64,000 bases of DNA, taken from Gordius sp. MW1 (Eukaryota > Nematomorpha > Gordioida > Gordea > Gordiidae). Shown here piece after piece: positions 1 to 12,373 of this stretch. Made by a program: the position numbers and the translations under genes. Within the stretch, counting starts at the first letter, position 1, and each line of letters opens with the position of its first letter. The notes beneath the pieces were generated by a model, which saw nothing but the letters and a program-made list of their open reading frames with translations, was not told the DNA's origin and ran no database searches. The stretch lies in the NCBI GenBank assembly GCA_964036665.1, contig OZ038529.1, positions 22,206,060 to 22,270,059 of the forward strand, written 5' to 3'.

Positions 1-17
1 TTTAAGATATGTATCAA

Positions 18-190
18 CTACGTTGAATTCTTCACTATTTCCGTTTCATCATCCTCCCAAATGGAAATATCCATATCTGCCTCACTGATAAAAAACTGCT
101 TAGTGTTGCACACCTGAGCTGGAATGATCATAGGTGGACGACTTGTGCAAGAAAAGCCAGGATCTTGCATGATTTCTATAAATTCTTTTA
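18..190 (-). CDS. Possible terminal coding exon, unidentified
   Basis: On the minus strand a splice-acceptor-like ATTACAG is followed by an open frame of 56 codons ending in TAG. The peptide is acidic near its end (ISIWEDDETEIV) and I do not recognise it. It lies downstream of the PKNOX exons on the same strand but does not look like a TALE homeodomain, so it is either the last exon of another gene or a chance frame. No upstream partner exon is visible. Confidence 0.2.
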
Positions 191-440
191 CTGTAATTTT
201 TACTAAGCTAACTTAGGAACATGAAAGGTTGATATTTTTGATAAATATGGATATCATTACTAGAAGATGAAAACAAATTTGGGATGCTTTTTAATGTTGA
301 ATAATAGGGGAAAACTTTATAGAGTGTTAGTGTTTCTAACTTAATGCTTGACTTTTCATAAGGCAATTAACATCATGATATGTTTTATTTAAAACCTTCA
401 AATTTTTCCATTAAATCTTTGCCATCCTCATGCTCCTTTT

Positions 441-2357
441 GGGACATTCCATGTCAAATCGCCACGTTTTCGGCCGACCCCCTCAGAATTTTATAAAATT
501 TGGTGGAAATGTTTAAACTAGTAAAATTATTAATTTCTGAAAATTTTAGCTCATTTGGGTCACTACTTTTCGAGTTGTGGGCGCTCAAAGGTCGAAAATC
601 GGGCTTTTAAAAAATCGGTTCGTGACGCTATAATTAATAAAATTTATAGGTTATTGGTCCCCAAATCATAGAATCTTGTTGTAGAGATAGGTAAGACCTA
701 TCTCTATAGAAAAAAATTAAAAAAATTTTTTTTTATTGATTGGTCATCTCATAATGGCCGAAATGGCCAAAATAGCATAATTAATGATGACCCCTCTCAA
801 ACCGTTTCAAATTTAAGACAAATATTTTATACTATCTATTAATCAAATTAAATAAAAGAAAAAGTTGGCCGGCCGTCTTGAAAGGGTCATAAATTCTTAA
901 AAGAGTTATTTTAGTATTTGGCGCCAAAATGAATCTCTAAAAATGTTTTTTTTGCTCATTTAGTATTCATATTATTTTAATATATCTATGATGCAAATAT
1001 TTTTGCTATAAATTATCACCCCAACCCCCCCCCCCCCTTATATTCTCCCTATCAATAATCTTCCCCGAAAGCTATAAATTTAATTTTTTTTAAATAGAAA
1101 CAGCTGTAAAATGGCCTAAAATAATTTACTTCAATATAGTTGTAGGTACAAGTATATATTTATATACTTACTAAGCAATATTCCACCTCTATAATAAATA
1201 AATGGGAACTAATACAAATTCTAGGTGATGAGGTTGATGTTAAAAGCCTTAATGGATATGTTACTTGTTCATTCGATTCCAACTGGTGGTTAGCCCTGAT
1301 TACAGATAATAATTATGAGGATGAAAAAATAATAGTTAGTTTGCTTCATCCATGCGGGCCGTCAAACTCTTTTGCTTTCCCAAATAGATGTCACAAATTA
1401 TCTCTCAAGAAAGTGGATATATTAACAAATGTATCACCTTTAACCACAACCGAGAGAACTTATACCTTATCTAGAAGGGAAATGCTTAAAGCGACAACAC
1501 AACTTAATGCCTTAAGTAAAATATACTTTAAATAATGATAAATTCATTTTTTATAGATTCTTGAAGACATGCCCTCGGTCATACTTTTCACATAAATATT
1601 TATTATTACATATGTCGAATAAAAATCAATAAACATATACTTGTACATACAACTATATTGAAGTAAATTATTTTAGGCCATTTTACAGCTGTTTCTATTT
1701 AAAAAAAAATTAAATTTATAGCTTTCGGGGAAGATTATTGATAGGGAGAATATAAGGGGGGGGGGGTTGGGGTGATAATTTATAGCAAAAATATTTGCAT
1801 CATAGATATATTAAAATAATATGAATACTAAATGAGCCAAAAAACATTTTTAGAGATTCATTTTGGCGCCAAATACTAAAATAACTCTTTTAAGAATTTA
1901 TGACCCTTTCAAGACGGCCGGCCAACTTTTTCTTTTATTTAATTTGATTAATAGATAGTATAAAATATTTGTCTTAAATTTGAAACGGTTTGAGAGGGGT
2001 CATCATTAATTATGCTATTTTGGCCATTTCGGCCATTATGAGATGACCAATCAATAAAAAATTTTTTTTTTAATTTTTTTCCATAGAGATAGGTCTTACC
2101 TATCTCTACAACAAGATTCTATGATTTGGGGACCAATAACCTATAAATTTTATTAATTTTAGCGTTACGAACCGATTTTTTAAAGCCCGATTTTCGACCT
2201 TTGAGCGCCACAACTCGAAAAGTAGTGGCCCAAATGAGCTAAAATTTTCAGTAATTAATAATTTTACTAGTTTTAACATTTCCACCAAATTTTATAAATT
2301 TCTGAGGGGGTCGGCCGAAAAACGCCTTTTTATGATCGATTTGACATGGAATGTCCC
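441..2357. mobile_element. Long-inverted-repeat (foldback-like) DNA transposon, copy 1
   Basis: The element begins GGGACATTCCATG and ends with the reverse complement. Its terminal inverted repeats are about 720 bp (441 to ~1160 and ~1630 to 2357), leaving a spacer of about 470 bp. It is flanked by TTTT on both sides (437-440, 2358-2361), consistent with a 4-bp target-site duplication. A second copy of almost the same length lies at 59317-61234, flanked by TATT. The spacer holds a short coding segment. A 4-bp duplication fits Sola-type elements among others, but the superfamily assignment is an inference. Confidence 0.85.
1200..1535 (+). CDS. Transposon-borne HPxGP-domain ORF, C-terminal part
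   Basis: The frame is open from about 1200 to the TAA at 1533-1535, although a usable start (TTG) occurs only at 1341. It reads through a pattern I recognise from transposon-associated hypothetical proteins of many invertebrates: a G-Y-V-x-C strand, WWLALI, an acidic YEDEKI stretch, then HPCGPSNSF and a following F-P-N-R segment. In such proteins this small beta-rich module sits at the C-terminus. The upstream part of the protein is missing, so this is a 3' exon or remnant in the spacer of the long-inverted-repeat element. The homologous segment in copy 2 is on the opposite strand and broken. Molecular function is unknown. Confidence 0.55.
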   Translation, partial: KWELIQILGDEVDVKSLNGYVTCSFDSNWWLALITDNNYEDEKIIVSLLHPCGPSNSFAFPNRCHKLSLKKVDILTNVSPLTTTERTYTLSRREMLKATTQLNALSKIYFK

Positions 2358-2484
2358 TTTTAACATAATGTTTTTGAGTTCCACCAGATTTTTGTTCGGA
2401 AAAATAAATTTTTTTTATCATCAAGCTAATGAGTGCATTTTTTTGTTTCAATATTAGAGTATAAAGTTAAATAAATTCAAAATT

Positions 2485-2587
2485 TTCCATCAAAGCCCAA
2501 GCTCGGCCGGCACTTTTTTTTATCGCTCTGCGGGCCAGGCTTGGGCCTGCGGGCCGCGGGTCAGCCCGGCCCATGCAGGCCTCTACT
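2485..2587 (-). mobile_element. hAT-type transposon end (GGGCC-rich)
   Basis: Read on the minus strand this starts TAGAGGCCTGCATGGGCC and continues with repeated GGCCCG motifs. This matches the terminus and subterminal repeats of the complete hAT element at 52749-53894 (TAGATTCCTGCATGGGCC). Only one end is seen here. Confidence 0.5.
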
Positions 2588-2704
2588 ACACCCTATTAAA
2601 TTAAAGAAAGGGCTAAATGAAAGATTCTTTGCAACAACCCCGATTTCGTTAAAAACAATTTTTTCCGACCTTTGGTCACAACACAATCATGGCCGAGTTC
2701 ATAC

Positions 2705-5700
2705 CTGATTGGTATTGAGTGGCGTCCCAGCGGGCATGATAGGTGTAGACGTTTGGAAGGGAGGATCTTCCCCTACATCCACAGGTTGTTGATCTAGGGT
2801 GGTAGTAGTAGTATTGTGTATCATAGTAGAGGAGATGGTTGTACTAGGGGGTGTAGAGTCGTGTCCACCACCACTATTTAGGTCGGCGTAATGAGCTAGG
2901 GGTTCGTCGCTACATATACTTTCAGCTCGGTTCGCGCCTACCTCACCACTACTCCCACCGTACGACTGACCATCTCCTTCTTCTTCGCCTCCCCCTGCAA
3001 AATAGAATACGTTTAGGATATCATAAGTCGAGCCCAAAATATATAGAAGGACTATGGCCTGGGGGAGGGGGGGGGGGGTTAGGCAAATCGAATTCAAACA
3101 GCGGTCATTTCTGTTTTTGATAGTGTTGTAAAACGGCTGGATTTTATTTGGTCGGTCTTTGGTTTGAGTCGACGATTTTTTGGTCCATTTTTCTTAGTCA
3201 ACCACTAGGATTAGTCGAAATTTGTAAAACGGACCACAGTCGAGTGTTAGTCTTGATAAAACCAAAGGTCGACCAAACAAAACCCAGCCGTTTTTAAAAC
3301 ACTATTTTTAGGCAACAATACCATAAATTGTGTAATATTCCCATTATAAACCAACAAGCTGGACAAGACTAGACAGGGCATTTTCCGAGGAAAAAGAGCC
3401 CATAAATTGCATGGAACATGCACGGATCTTATATGTTTAATTTCTTAAAATGTGTAAAGAAAGGCCCCTACGTTTACCATTTCATACGAAAGAGGGATAT
3501 CAAAATTTGTGAATAAAACTACACTTCGCTTCAGGGTGCCGTTGATCGCGTATGATATTTTAATACTTATTCATGGACGTAGCTGTGGGGTGGCGGGGAG
3601 GGGCGGCTGACCCCCTCTTAATCCAAATAATCTTATAAATTTTATCAAATTGCGGCTAAAACTTCAAAAAATGATCATTTTGCCCCTCCCTAAATCATTA
3701 TTGCCCCCCCCCCCTTAATCCCAATGCTGGCTACGCCCATGATCCTACCCGTTCAGTTATCTATCAACTATTAGAACTAAACAGCTATATTAAACACAAA
3801 CAAAGTATTTTACCTTCGCCATTTCCCTCATCGTAATCCCCTGGTTCGGTGGTGCCTGCTTGATAAAGCTGTTGCTGCTGTTGATTCTCATCCCCATACT
3901 GAAGATCCTTGGGGTCGTTATTTGGATTTTGGTGGTGGTATTCCAAGCCTTGGGAAGGGCCTTCTTGGAGCACTTTTTGATTGCCTTCGTATCGGAGGGC
4001 TATTTGTTCACCTTGTTCGGGCTGATTTTGACCCGCGCTCATATTGGGACCGTTGATGAGCACCGGGATGCCTAAAGGGATTTTAATCGAAATTGGTAAA
4101 ATTATAATTCCTCTGAATTCAATGAGCATTATTATGGAATATATCTTAATGATTTGCCAATATATGTATATTAAATCAAATGATTTAGTCTTTAGCACGA
4201 AGAGTATTAAGTATACACAATTAATAACATTCAGACGATTATGCCCGTCCTAACAAACGTTTTGTTACGTACATTTATGGTGCAATACTTAGGGCTTAAA
4301 TTTGGATGGAAAAGCAAACAAGTAACGAGAGCATTAATTACAATTTTTTCACAACCTAACAACACTAAATAATAACCTAATTATAAATAGTTATTTACTA
4401 ACACTTTCTGTTTAAAACCCTAGAAAACAATAAAAAGGAAGCAATTTATGTCGCAATTAGGTAACCAGAATTTCCGGCCTGCAAATTTTGATTCAAAGGA
4501 AGGGTCGATGGCTGTAGCATTATACCACCCAATTGATTGGTATGAGATAGGATGTTGACTCCCCCGTTGTTTATCACGTTCCCGGCCGGAAGATTTATGA
4601 GCCCCAAGCCGCCCAGGTTGAAATTTAGGTAGCACTCGGGGGATATGATGGAGATGGGTTGGCCTCCAGCCATAGCGTTTCGCATGTTCCCTGTAAACAA
4701 CGAGACGACGTATAAACAAGCGTATTAGAAGATTAAAACTATCGAAGTGGAAAAGGGGAAGACGTTCTCCCCCGTCTAAACATTCGGTATCCTTTCTACT
4801 AAAACAAAGACTTGGTATTCTTATAGCCAAGTACAATTTTAAATCGTTCGCGGATTCTTGGCCAATTTTGGAAGATCCCCTCGATGATGCTATATCAGAA
4901 TAGTTTATCATTTTATTTGACGCTTTTTGTCTTTTATATTTCATGTATTTATATTATATTAATGTCAACGGATGTTTAACAAATAACTTTTTAATTAAAA
5001 AAAAATTATATTGAGGCGCGTGATTGAGAAGGTTGTGCTACATGGGAGTAGCCAGGGTGTGGAAACCCAAAATTTCCTTTTAGTTTGATATAATTGTGGC
5101 TAAAATTTCAAAACAATTATCATTTTGCCCCTCCCTTGACCATTATTGCCCCCATCTAATTTTAATCCTACATATGCCCATGTTGTGCTATAATAGATGA
5201 GGAATTAATTTTTGTTTTAAAGGGATAGTCCAGCATGGGTAATCCAAAAAATCATTTCGGGCAGAAAGGTTAAATGCATATAAAATGCATACAAGGATAT
5301 ATTTGCAGAATCCGCCGATGGTGTTGAAGAACTTAAATGATAGGTGCAATCAAAGAGGATATGGCTTAATAATAAACGAAAAAGAAATTAAAATAATGGG
5401 GAAGCCTGGTGGGATAAATAGGTTTAATTTTAAACCTACAAACAAAATATATATATATATATATATATAGGTCCCATCAGACTTCTCCAAAAATTTTGCA
5501 ACCCAAACCCGATCCATAAGCCGATAGTAGTAAAGTGCCGACACTCATTAAAGTATTTACTGCCCAACAAGGTTCCTACATTCATGGTCCTAGCCAGGAT
5601 TAAATTGCAGGGGGAAGACCAAAAGTGTGGTAATGATTAGCGGAAGGAAATACCTTTAAAAAAATTGGGTCTACACAAACTCACTAAAATTTCGTCATTT

Positions 5701-8351
5701 TCATTACACCCCACCCCCCCCCCCCCCCCCCATTTAAACTCAGGTTAGGCCAACTTTGGGGGGGGAGGAACCCTTGGGCAGGCAAACTTACCGTGAGATT
5801 GGCTGTCTTCCTCGTCGGCAATCACCATGCAATCCGCGTGCATCTTGGTTTTGACGCAGGATATGTACCGGCTACTAAATTCTTTGCACAGCTCTTCCAC
5901 CTTTTGCAGTTCTACCAAGTGGATCCTCAGGACTTGGAGCGATTTTATCATCTATGCGAAAACGATTGGTAACATCAAAGAATTAAAAAAAAAGCATGGA
6001 CGTGCGCGGGTCCGTTTAATGTCAATTTAGAAGCGATGAGCCGCATGCTAGAGGGGGGGGGCAATAATGCCTTGGGGGTGTGGCTAAATAGTAATTTTTT
6101 GGAAGTAAGCCAAAATTATATCAAATTTTTAAGAATTTAGGTTTCGAAAGGGGGACAGTCCTCTCACCTTGCCACCCCCGGAGGCTACGCCTATGATGAG
6201 ATGTGAGGAATAAGCTGAAAGAAATCACATCCGAGCCAAGGCAGATTAATCAAAAAGGATTTAAAGATTTATCAAATGCATTATAATAAACGGGGAGGTA
6301 TTTGCAAAATGAAGACTGAACACATTTTAAGATAATTTAATTTTTGAGGCATTGTTGTGATTATACTTAAAAAATTAAGAATTAGCTCAGTAATCTCAAA
6401 CATGGACCGAAGCGACTTACAATTGTCCAGAAGTAAGTTGACCATCATCCCCCTCGCCCAAGCCAAAAATTCTTAACGAAAGTATGTAGTTAAAGTTTAA
6501 AGAGAGAAAAAAATCATAATAAATTGAAGGTCCCTCATTTTCCCCATCATTAATTACAAAGGTATTCTCATAGCTTAATATACAATCACAAATCGTTTGC
6601 GGATTTAATGCCACTTTTAAAAGACCATCTCAACGATCTTATATCAAAATAATTTATTTTTATCATATGACGCATAAGACGTTTCAGCTGCTTTATAAGT
6701 ATTTTTCTGATGTAATCTTAAAATTTCAAGATTCTTAAGACATAAACAATCACAAAAAATAAACAAACAAGATATTATTGAAATAAAGGATTTAAACGAT
6801 TTTGCTTTATTAATTACTAAAAAATAACAAGTTAAATAACACTGCACAAACCATTTCGTCGAGTTCGGGATCTTCCGTAAAGATATTGTCGGTAGAGAGC
6901 CCGGTATGGAAGCTTTGTAAATCTTTTGCACTGATGAGATAAGTTTCAGCTGGGGCAACTTCGGGAAAACGAGTGGCTTCTTCGCATTTTTCGAAAACCA
7001 TTTTGAGCATGGGATACAGCGGGTGACTGTGTAAATAACATTGAAAATAAAATTAGGGCCATGGGCGTAGACAAGTGGAAGGGGCAGGGAGGGGCGGCTG
7101 CCCCCCTCTAAATGCAAAAATTTGTTGAAATCTATTAAAATTATGGCTCAAATTTCGCAAAATGATCATTATGCCCCTGCCTAAATCATTGTTGACCCTC
7201 TCTAATCCCAATGCTGGCTACGCCCATGATTAGGGCAACTTTAAATAAGACCCCAAGCAATTAAAAATAAAGTGAAAATTATTAATTCCTAAATTATTAA
7301 TAAGATTAATCAGCCTTTGAAATTATTATGGGTAAAACGTTTAAAAAATAACTTATTTTAAAATAAACCGGGGGGGGGGGGTGTCTTAACAGAACGTTGC
7401 TTAAAAACTTTTTGATTTTGTCTAGGTCGCTGCCATATGAATATTGTAATTTGTTAATATTCTTTATTGCGTATTGCCTCTAATGTAAAAAAGTTTCTTA
7501 TTAGCTGTTTGTCGTCCCCAAGCCTTAAAATGCCCCTACTATAAGGAGCATATGGGAAATACGAACCCCTAAACTTATGTATTTTGTATATATTTATGTT
7601 TAAATAAAAAATTCAATGTGTATTTTAGATCTTCCCGTTGTGACTTTTAAGTGATACCACCCCCCCCCCCCTATCTTCCCAAGTGCATTATTTTAAAAAA
7701 AAATTTCAACTGACTGTTCATTAGCTAGACCCTAGGGATGCTAAATAATGATTTTGTAACAAAATTTAACAGACCAAAAAATTACTAATACCTGACGGGT
7801 TAAAACTTTGCAATAACACCATTGTGTCCCTCTCCATGGGCGTAGCCAAGGGCAAGGGGGCAGAAAGGGGCGGCTGCCCCCCTCTAAATCCAAAAACTTG
7901 TTAAAGCCCCTCCCTAAATTATTGCCCCCTCCCAATGCTGGCTACGCCCATGCCCCTCTCCACGGGATCACTAACTTTTAACCATTTATAAGACAGATTT
8001 TTTGCTCAAATTTTAAACATGAAACTTAGATTTTACTCGTAAATAGTTTTTTTGTAGCGCTCAAGTTCACTAATTTCTAATTTGTGTTCGGGGGTGGGTG
8101 GGCTTTCTTCTTCATCTTCCCCAGAAGGCTTGCCGCAAACATATAATTCCTCCAGCTAAAATTATAACATAAATTTAAAATTTAGTAACAAAATTTTAAA
8201 ATATTATATTTTTAAAAAATTTAAGGCTTTAAACATATAATTTGCGTGGGTGAATTTTAGAGTAAACCTGAGTGGGGGCCATGGACTGAGGCGTTAGCAT
8301 CGTTTGCTGATTGGGCATTATTTGAAAATACTGTTGCGTATTAGGATTCAT
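2705..8351 (-). CDS. PKNOX: PKNOX/PREP-type TALE protein, N-terminal exons (partial)
   Basis: Seven exons join in phase: 8351-8268, 8155-8037, 7026-6852, 5951-5792, 4690-4466, 4071-3814 and 2994-2705, giving 437 codons from the ATG at 8351. Exons 2-4 carry the MEIS/PKNOX N-terminal domain that binds PBX proteins: TIYDHPLYPML, then FEKCEEAT, then the second block with IKSLQVLRIH, ELCKEF and a RYISCVKTKM helix. The second block resembles PKNOX more than MEIS. Exons 5-7 encode a low-complexity linker rich in Gln, Asn, Gly, Ser and Thr, with a QQQQQ run. The last donor (CAG|gtatg) points beyond 2705, but no homeodomain is visible between 1 and 2705, so the DNA-binding exon must lie outside the window or be absent from this transcript. 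Several introns contain MITEs. The protein is expected to be a nuclear transcription cofactor. Confidence 0.85.
3119..3306. mobile_element. MITE, TAGTGTTGTAAAACGGCTGG family
   Basis: A short inverted-repeat element: TAGTGTTGTAAAACGGCTGG at the left is mirrored by CCAGCCGTTTTTAAAACACTA at the right (one base longer on this side), with GGTCG/GTCGAC motifs inside. It lies in a PKNOX intron. A second copy is at 8581-8746 and a fragment is near 11850-11910. TA dinucleotides at both edges would fit a Tc1/mariner-type target, but this is not proven. Confidence 0.6.
3573..3740 (+). mobile_element. MITE, ATGGGCGTAGCC family
   Basis: Ends ATGGACGTAGC...GGCTACGCCCAT form an inverted repeat. The interior has the family hallmarks: GGGGCGGCTG, CTCTTAATCC, TGCCCCTCCCTAAATCATT and a long poly-C tract. 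It is inserted in a PKNOX intron. Confidence 0.75.
5042..5181 (+). mobile_element. MITE, ATGGGCGTAGCC family (diverged)
   Basis: Diverged copy with GGGAGTAGCC at one end and ATGCCCAT at the other, and the internal TGCCCCTCCCT and ATTATTGCCCCC blocks. It lies in a PKNOX intron. Confidence 0.55.
6039..6196 (-). mobile_element. MITE, ATGGGCGTAGCC family (reverse)
   Basis: Reverse-oriented diverged copy. It shows a poly-G/GCAATAATG block first, then an AT-rich core, and ends GGAGGCTACGCCTAT. It lies in a PKNOX intron. Confidence 0.55.
7061..7227 (+). mobile_element. MITE, ATGGGCGTAGCC family
   Basis: Bounded by ATGGGCGTAGAC and GGCTACGCCCAT, with GGGGCGGCTGCCCCCCTCTAA near the left (20-base core GGGCGGCTGCCCCCCTCTAA) and AATGCTGGCTACGCCCAT at the right. 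It lies 35 bp upstream of PKNOX exon 3 inside the intron. Confidence 0.75.
7836..7951 (+). mobile_element. MITE, ATGGGCGTAGCC family (internally deleted)
   Basis: Both inverted ends are intact (ATGGGCGTAGCC, GGCTACGCCCAT), but the AT-rich core is shorter than in sister copies. It lies in the PKNOX intron between exons 2 and 3. Confidence 0.7.
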
Positions 8352-8580
8352 TTGTAATACCTTTTAAAGTTGACATGAAATAAAAAGAAATAATATTTAT
8401 CGAGCTTTTATTATGTTTTAAGCTAGAAATATGATTTTTCGTTCATTAATAGTTTTATTTAAGTAATTTTAATATTGGTATTTTTATGTTTCAATGTCGT
8501 CTGCTTATTAAAATTCAAAAGAGTCGTCACAAATTGCATGACAGAAGATTTTTGGATAAAAAACCGTAAGAATACTTTTT

Positions 8581-8746
8581 AATAGTGTTGTATAAACGGC
8601 TGAGTTTTGTTAGACCGACCTTTGATTTTAGTCGACTAAACATAAACAGACCAACGAAAACCTTTGATTTGTTTTTGTTTAGTCGACTCAAACCAAAAGC
8701 CGACGAAACAAAATCCAGCTGTTTTTACAATCCTACTTTTTATACA
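8581..8746. mobile_element. MITE, TAGTGTTGTAAAACGGCTGG family, copy 2
   Basis: TAGTGTTGTATAAACGGCTG at the left and AGCTGTTTTTACAATCCTA at the right are an imperfect inverted repeat matching the copy at 3119-3306. The internal TAGTCGAC motifs are shared. It is 230 bp upstream of the PKNOX start codon. Confidence 0.55.
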
Positions 8747-11288
8747 ACTATTAACCCTTTTTAATCACTAACATTAATATCGATTAAAAAATCTTAAAAG
8801 CCCAGAAAAAGTTTCCAAACAATCAGACCTACAATATTTTTTGAAAAGTGTCACTAAAATTTGACATCCTTTTAGATGGACTACATGCCCTTCAGATTCA
8901 AGCGCTGCCAGTCAAGGCTACCACAGCCACCTAGTGTCATTTATTAAAAATGTCACAAAACACATGGAACGGGCATCGATCTTAATCATGGTGTAATTCA
9001 GCTATGAAAAATTTATATTTGGGGATGCTGTAATTAATAATAAATTGACAGGAACAGTCATGGGTGCAGCTGAGATTTGGTTTAAGGGGGATGGGGGCAA
9101 AAATGATTATTTTTCGAAATTCTAGCCTTAAATTTACATAAAAAAAGAGTTAGGAGGGGTAGTTAACATTTCCTCTATTCCTTAGCTAAGCTAATGACAG
9201 CAATTTGCACAACGTATCAGTTTTTTAAATATAAATAATTTATTAGGCATAGGCGGGTTTATTATGGTTAGGGGGGGGGGGGGAATGGCAAATTTTCTTA
9301 ATAAAATATAAAGAAATCTTTTTTAATTTAAATCCTTTATAGGTAAAAATTGAATTTAAAAAAAGGGGGCAACTGCCCCCCCCCCGAAAATTAGGCCCTT
9401 GTACATAATTAAAGCACTTGACCGTCTGATTTATAAAAGACCAAATTTGTTTGGGCTAATGGTAAGAGTGAAAAAGGTGGGTTTTGCATCAAAAATCTCA
9501 TTTTTAATTTTTACAAAAAATTATTCACCTGAAATCTTTTTTGAAAATATATTGAAAAAAAGCGGTAAAAGCTTTTGTCAAGGTTTATACCCTGGGCTAT
9601 AGATGCCATATGGTCAACATGTAAATAAACAACACTTTTTACCCATGTAACAAAATTTTAAAATCAAATATTAACCTATCCAACTTAAGGTTCAATTAAT
9701 GAGTAATTTCGCCAGCCCAACATTTATAAACAAAATAGATAAATTAAAATAGTGATTAAAGTGGTTTAGCAAATATTTATACATATGGTCAACTTTGATG
9801 AAACCAACTTGTATCAAGCCATATTTTAATCTTATACGCAATAAAACTTATAATAAATGTTAAAAGATATATCACATCGGGGTATTATGTAAGTTAAAAT
9901 AAATTTTTGTTACTTTTTAAGACTTTGAATGGCAGCTAACATTTCTGTCATTCATCGTCACCAAACTGAAGGGCTGCCTGCCAGAGAAATGGATATTTCA
10001 CTAGGATAATTGATGATATCGACATGTTTGATTGAAACTTATTATTATTGATCAGATATTGGAAATTTTATATAAGGAATGATAAAATTTTGGAATTCTC
10101 TTATAATATTTCATTTATAGTAGGAGAAAATAGGGCAGCACATAATTTATGACACAATAGAAAAACAAGATGGTGGATATTAGTACTCGATTGTTGCTCA
10201 CACATATCGTTACTCTGTCTCCCTCCGCCGCCATTAATATCCTTTAAAATTAACATGTATAATGAGATTTTTAAGACATTTTTGGGCATAAACTTTAATA
10301 AGTATAAAAGCTTTGATCATGCTGAAAAATTTAAAACAAAAATGTGTAGGTGCTTTGGTAATTTGTAAGCCTTGATATTTTATTTGCTAGTTAAAATTAA
10401 AAGTGCTAGAAATTGTTTGGTTGTTATATAAAAATATTTATGATTATATAAATGTGATAGCAAGTCTTAATATTTGATCTGCAAGAAAAATTTTTATTTG
10501 ACTTGTCACATGTAACTTGCCCTTTTAAAATGAAGACATCAGTAGACAAAGTTTAAAAATGAATAGTCAAAATCTAATGATGAAAACAGAGTTACTTGTT
10601 AACCTGTATCTATAAATTATATTTAATAGTTTGCTATTGTAAACTTAATTTGCTGATTTAATTTTTGTTTAAAATTTGTAATAGTTAATAAAATATTAGG
10701 GAAAGGGCTTTCATATTTAGAGTTGTAATCACACAATTTGTGAATTCTACTGCAATATAGAACTTATACTAGACTTTAAATCTAATTGTTTAAATGCTAA
10801 TTTATTCTTTGAATGAGTAACTAAGAAATATGAAAATCTTGTTTTATAGTTATATAAAGCAATACTATATTTTTTTAATAAGATAATTTTATTTCCAAAA
10901 AATGCATTCTATTAGGAAATAAGTGTAACACTATTAGGAAATAGGGGTAACACCTAAATTTAAAATGAAATATAAGAAAACTTATAATACATGTGCAAAA
11001 TTTTGTGAAATTAAACTTAAGGTCCTTTATTAATTTGAAATAAAAATCATATTAGAACAAAGCTACTTAAAACTAAATTTACATGTGGTAAACCTAATAA
11101 CTGTATTAAAAATTAAGACTGATTATAGTAAAGAAAAAGCCTCATGGAACAGTTTAGACAAAATTAGAAACTTAAAATATAACCTCAAGTGAAAAAACTG
11201 ACTCAAAATATAGCTCTTTTAAAATTATTGTGTTTTTATAGCATTGCTATTGTTAAGAATGATTAGGATCTTCCAACAAACTAATTGT

Positions 11289-11447
11289 ATGGGCGTACCC
11301 AGGGGGTGGCAGGGAGGGGCGGCTGCCCCCTCTAAATCCAAAAATTCAATAAAAATTGATATAATTGCAGCTAAGATATAAAATATCATTTTGCCCCTTC
11401 CTAAATTATTATTGCCCCCCTCTTATTCCAATCCTGGCTACGCCCAT
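11289..11447 (+). mobile_element. MITE, ATGGGCGTAGCC family
   Basis: Ends ATGGGCGTACCC and GGCTACGCCCAT, with the GGGGCGGCTGCCCC and TGCCCCTTCCTAAATTATT internal blocks. Intergenic. Confidence 0.7.
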
Positions 11448-12373
11448 GACTAATTGTACAAATTTTTAATTATACTAAATTCCATGTCTTCGTGCACAAT
11501 AAAAAAATATTATTAAATTTGCAATTCCATGTAATTTTTTTAGCAATAATTTTTAGTGTGAATGACTTATTAAGTTTTAAAAATCATTACTTTTTAATAT
11601 TTATAAATAATTTTGTATTTTTTTTATCCTATCGTAGTTTTCTTTTTATTATTTTTAGCTTTAAATTTTAAAGGCAGGTTATTCAATAAATAACTTTTAA
11701 AATTTAAAAGGTTGGACCCTGCCTTGATCAGAATAGCTTGATATGACATTGGATCATAATTATGTACCAATTTATAGTATGTTTGCCATATTATAACAAA
11801 ATGAAAATTCCTATCTGTATTTTGGCATATTTTAGAGTAGTTTACATACTAATGTTGTAAAATCACCTTAACAAAACCCAGATCTTTTTACAACACTATA
11901 TTAAGCAATTTCTTTGGGAATAAATAGAGTCTTAATGATTTACAATATATTTGGCAAAAATGTGAATTTCTTTAAGTTGCATAAGTATTTATCCCCTTCT
12001 AAAAAGAAATTGCCCTGGCTAATAAAACAAGCAATTTATTATTTATTGCAGTTTAACAAAATCTTCACAAACTGAAGCGAAAAAAGTATCAAATTAATTA
12101 AATATAAATAAACATAGACAATTTGTTTAAACTTTTATAAACTTAAAATACAAATTGAATGGCAAATTGGTAACAGTTAAATTTGCTCCTTAAAAGATAC
12201 TGCATAAGTTATAACATAGCAATTAATTAAACTTCCAATAATGCCGAGGTTAATCCACCATCACACACATTGAATTAATAAATCGTTTCATTATTTATGT
12301 CAAATATATAACAAAACCATATATACATTCAAACACTATAAGGAACAAAGTATAGTTTTATATTTTTTTCTGA

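Larger units (their letters stand above)
8352..12373. other. Intergenic region between PKNOX start and ZRSR2 end
   Basis: About 4 kb of AT-rich sequence. I see no conserved coding segment. It contains MITEs at 8581-8746 and 11289-11447, degenerate poly-G/poly-C MITE relics around 9059-9170 and 9245-9400, and a MITE fragment near 11850-11910. The PKNOX promoter should lie at its left edge, but no recognisable core motif can be assigned. Confidence 0.6.

Noticed and set aside
5285..5544. Two overlapping frames at a (TA)n tract
   Set aside because: Low-complexity YIYIYI translation and no homology; they fall in a PKNOX intron.
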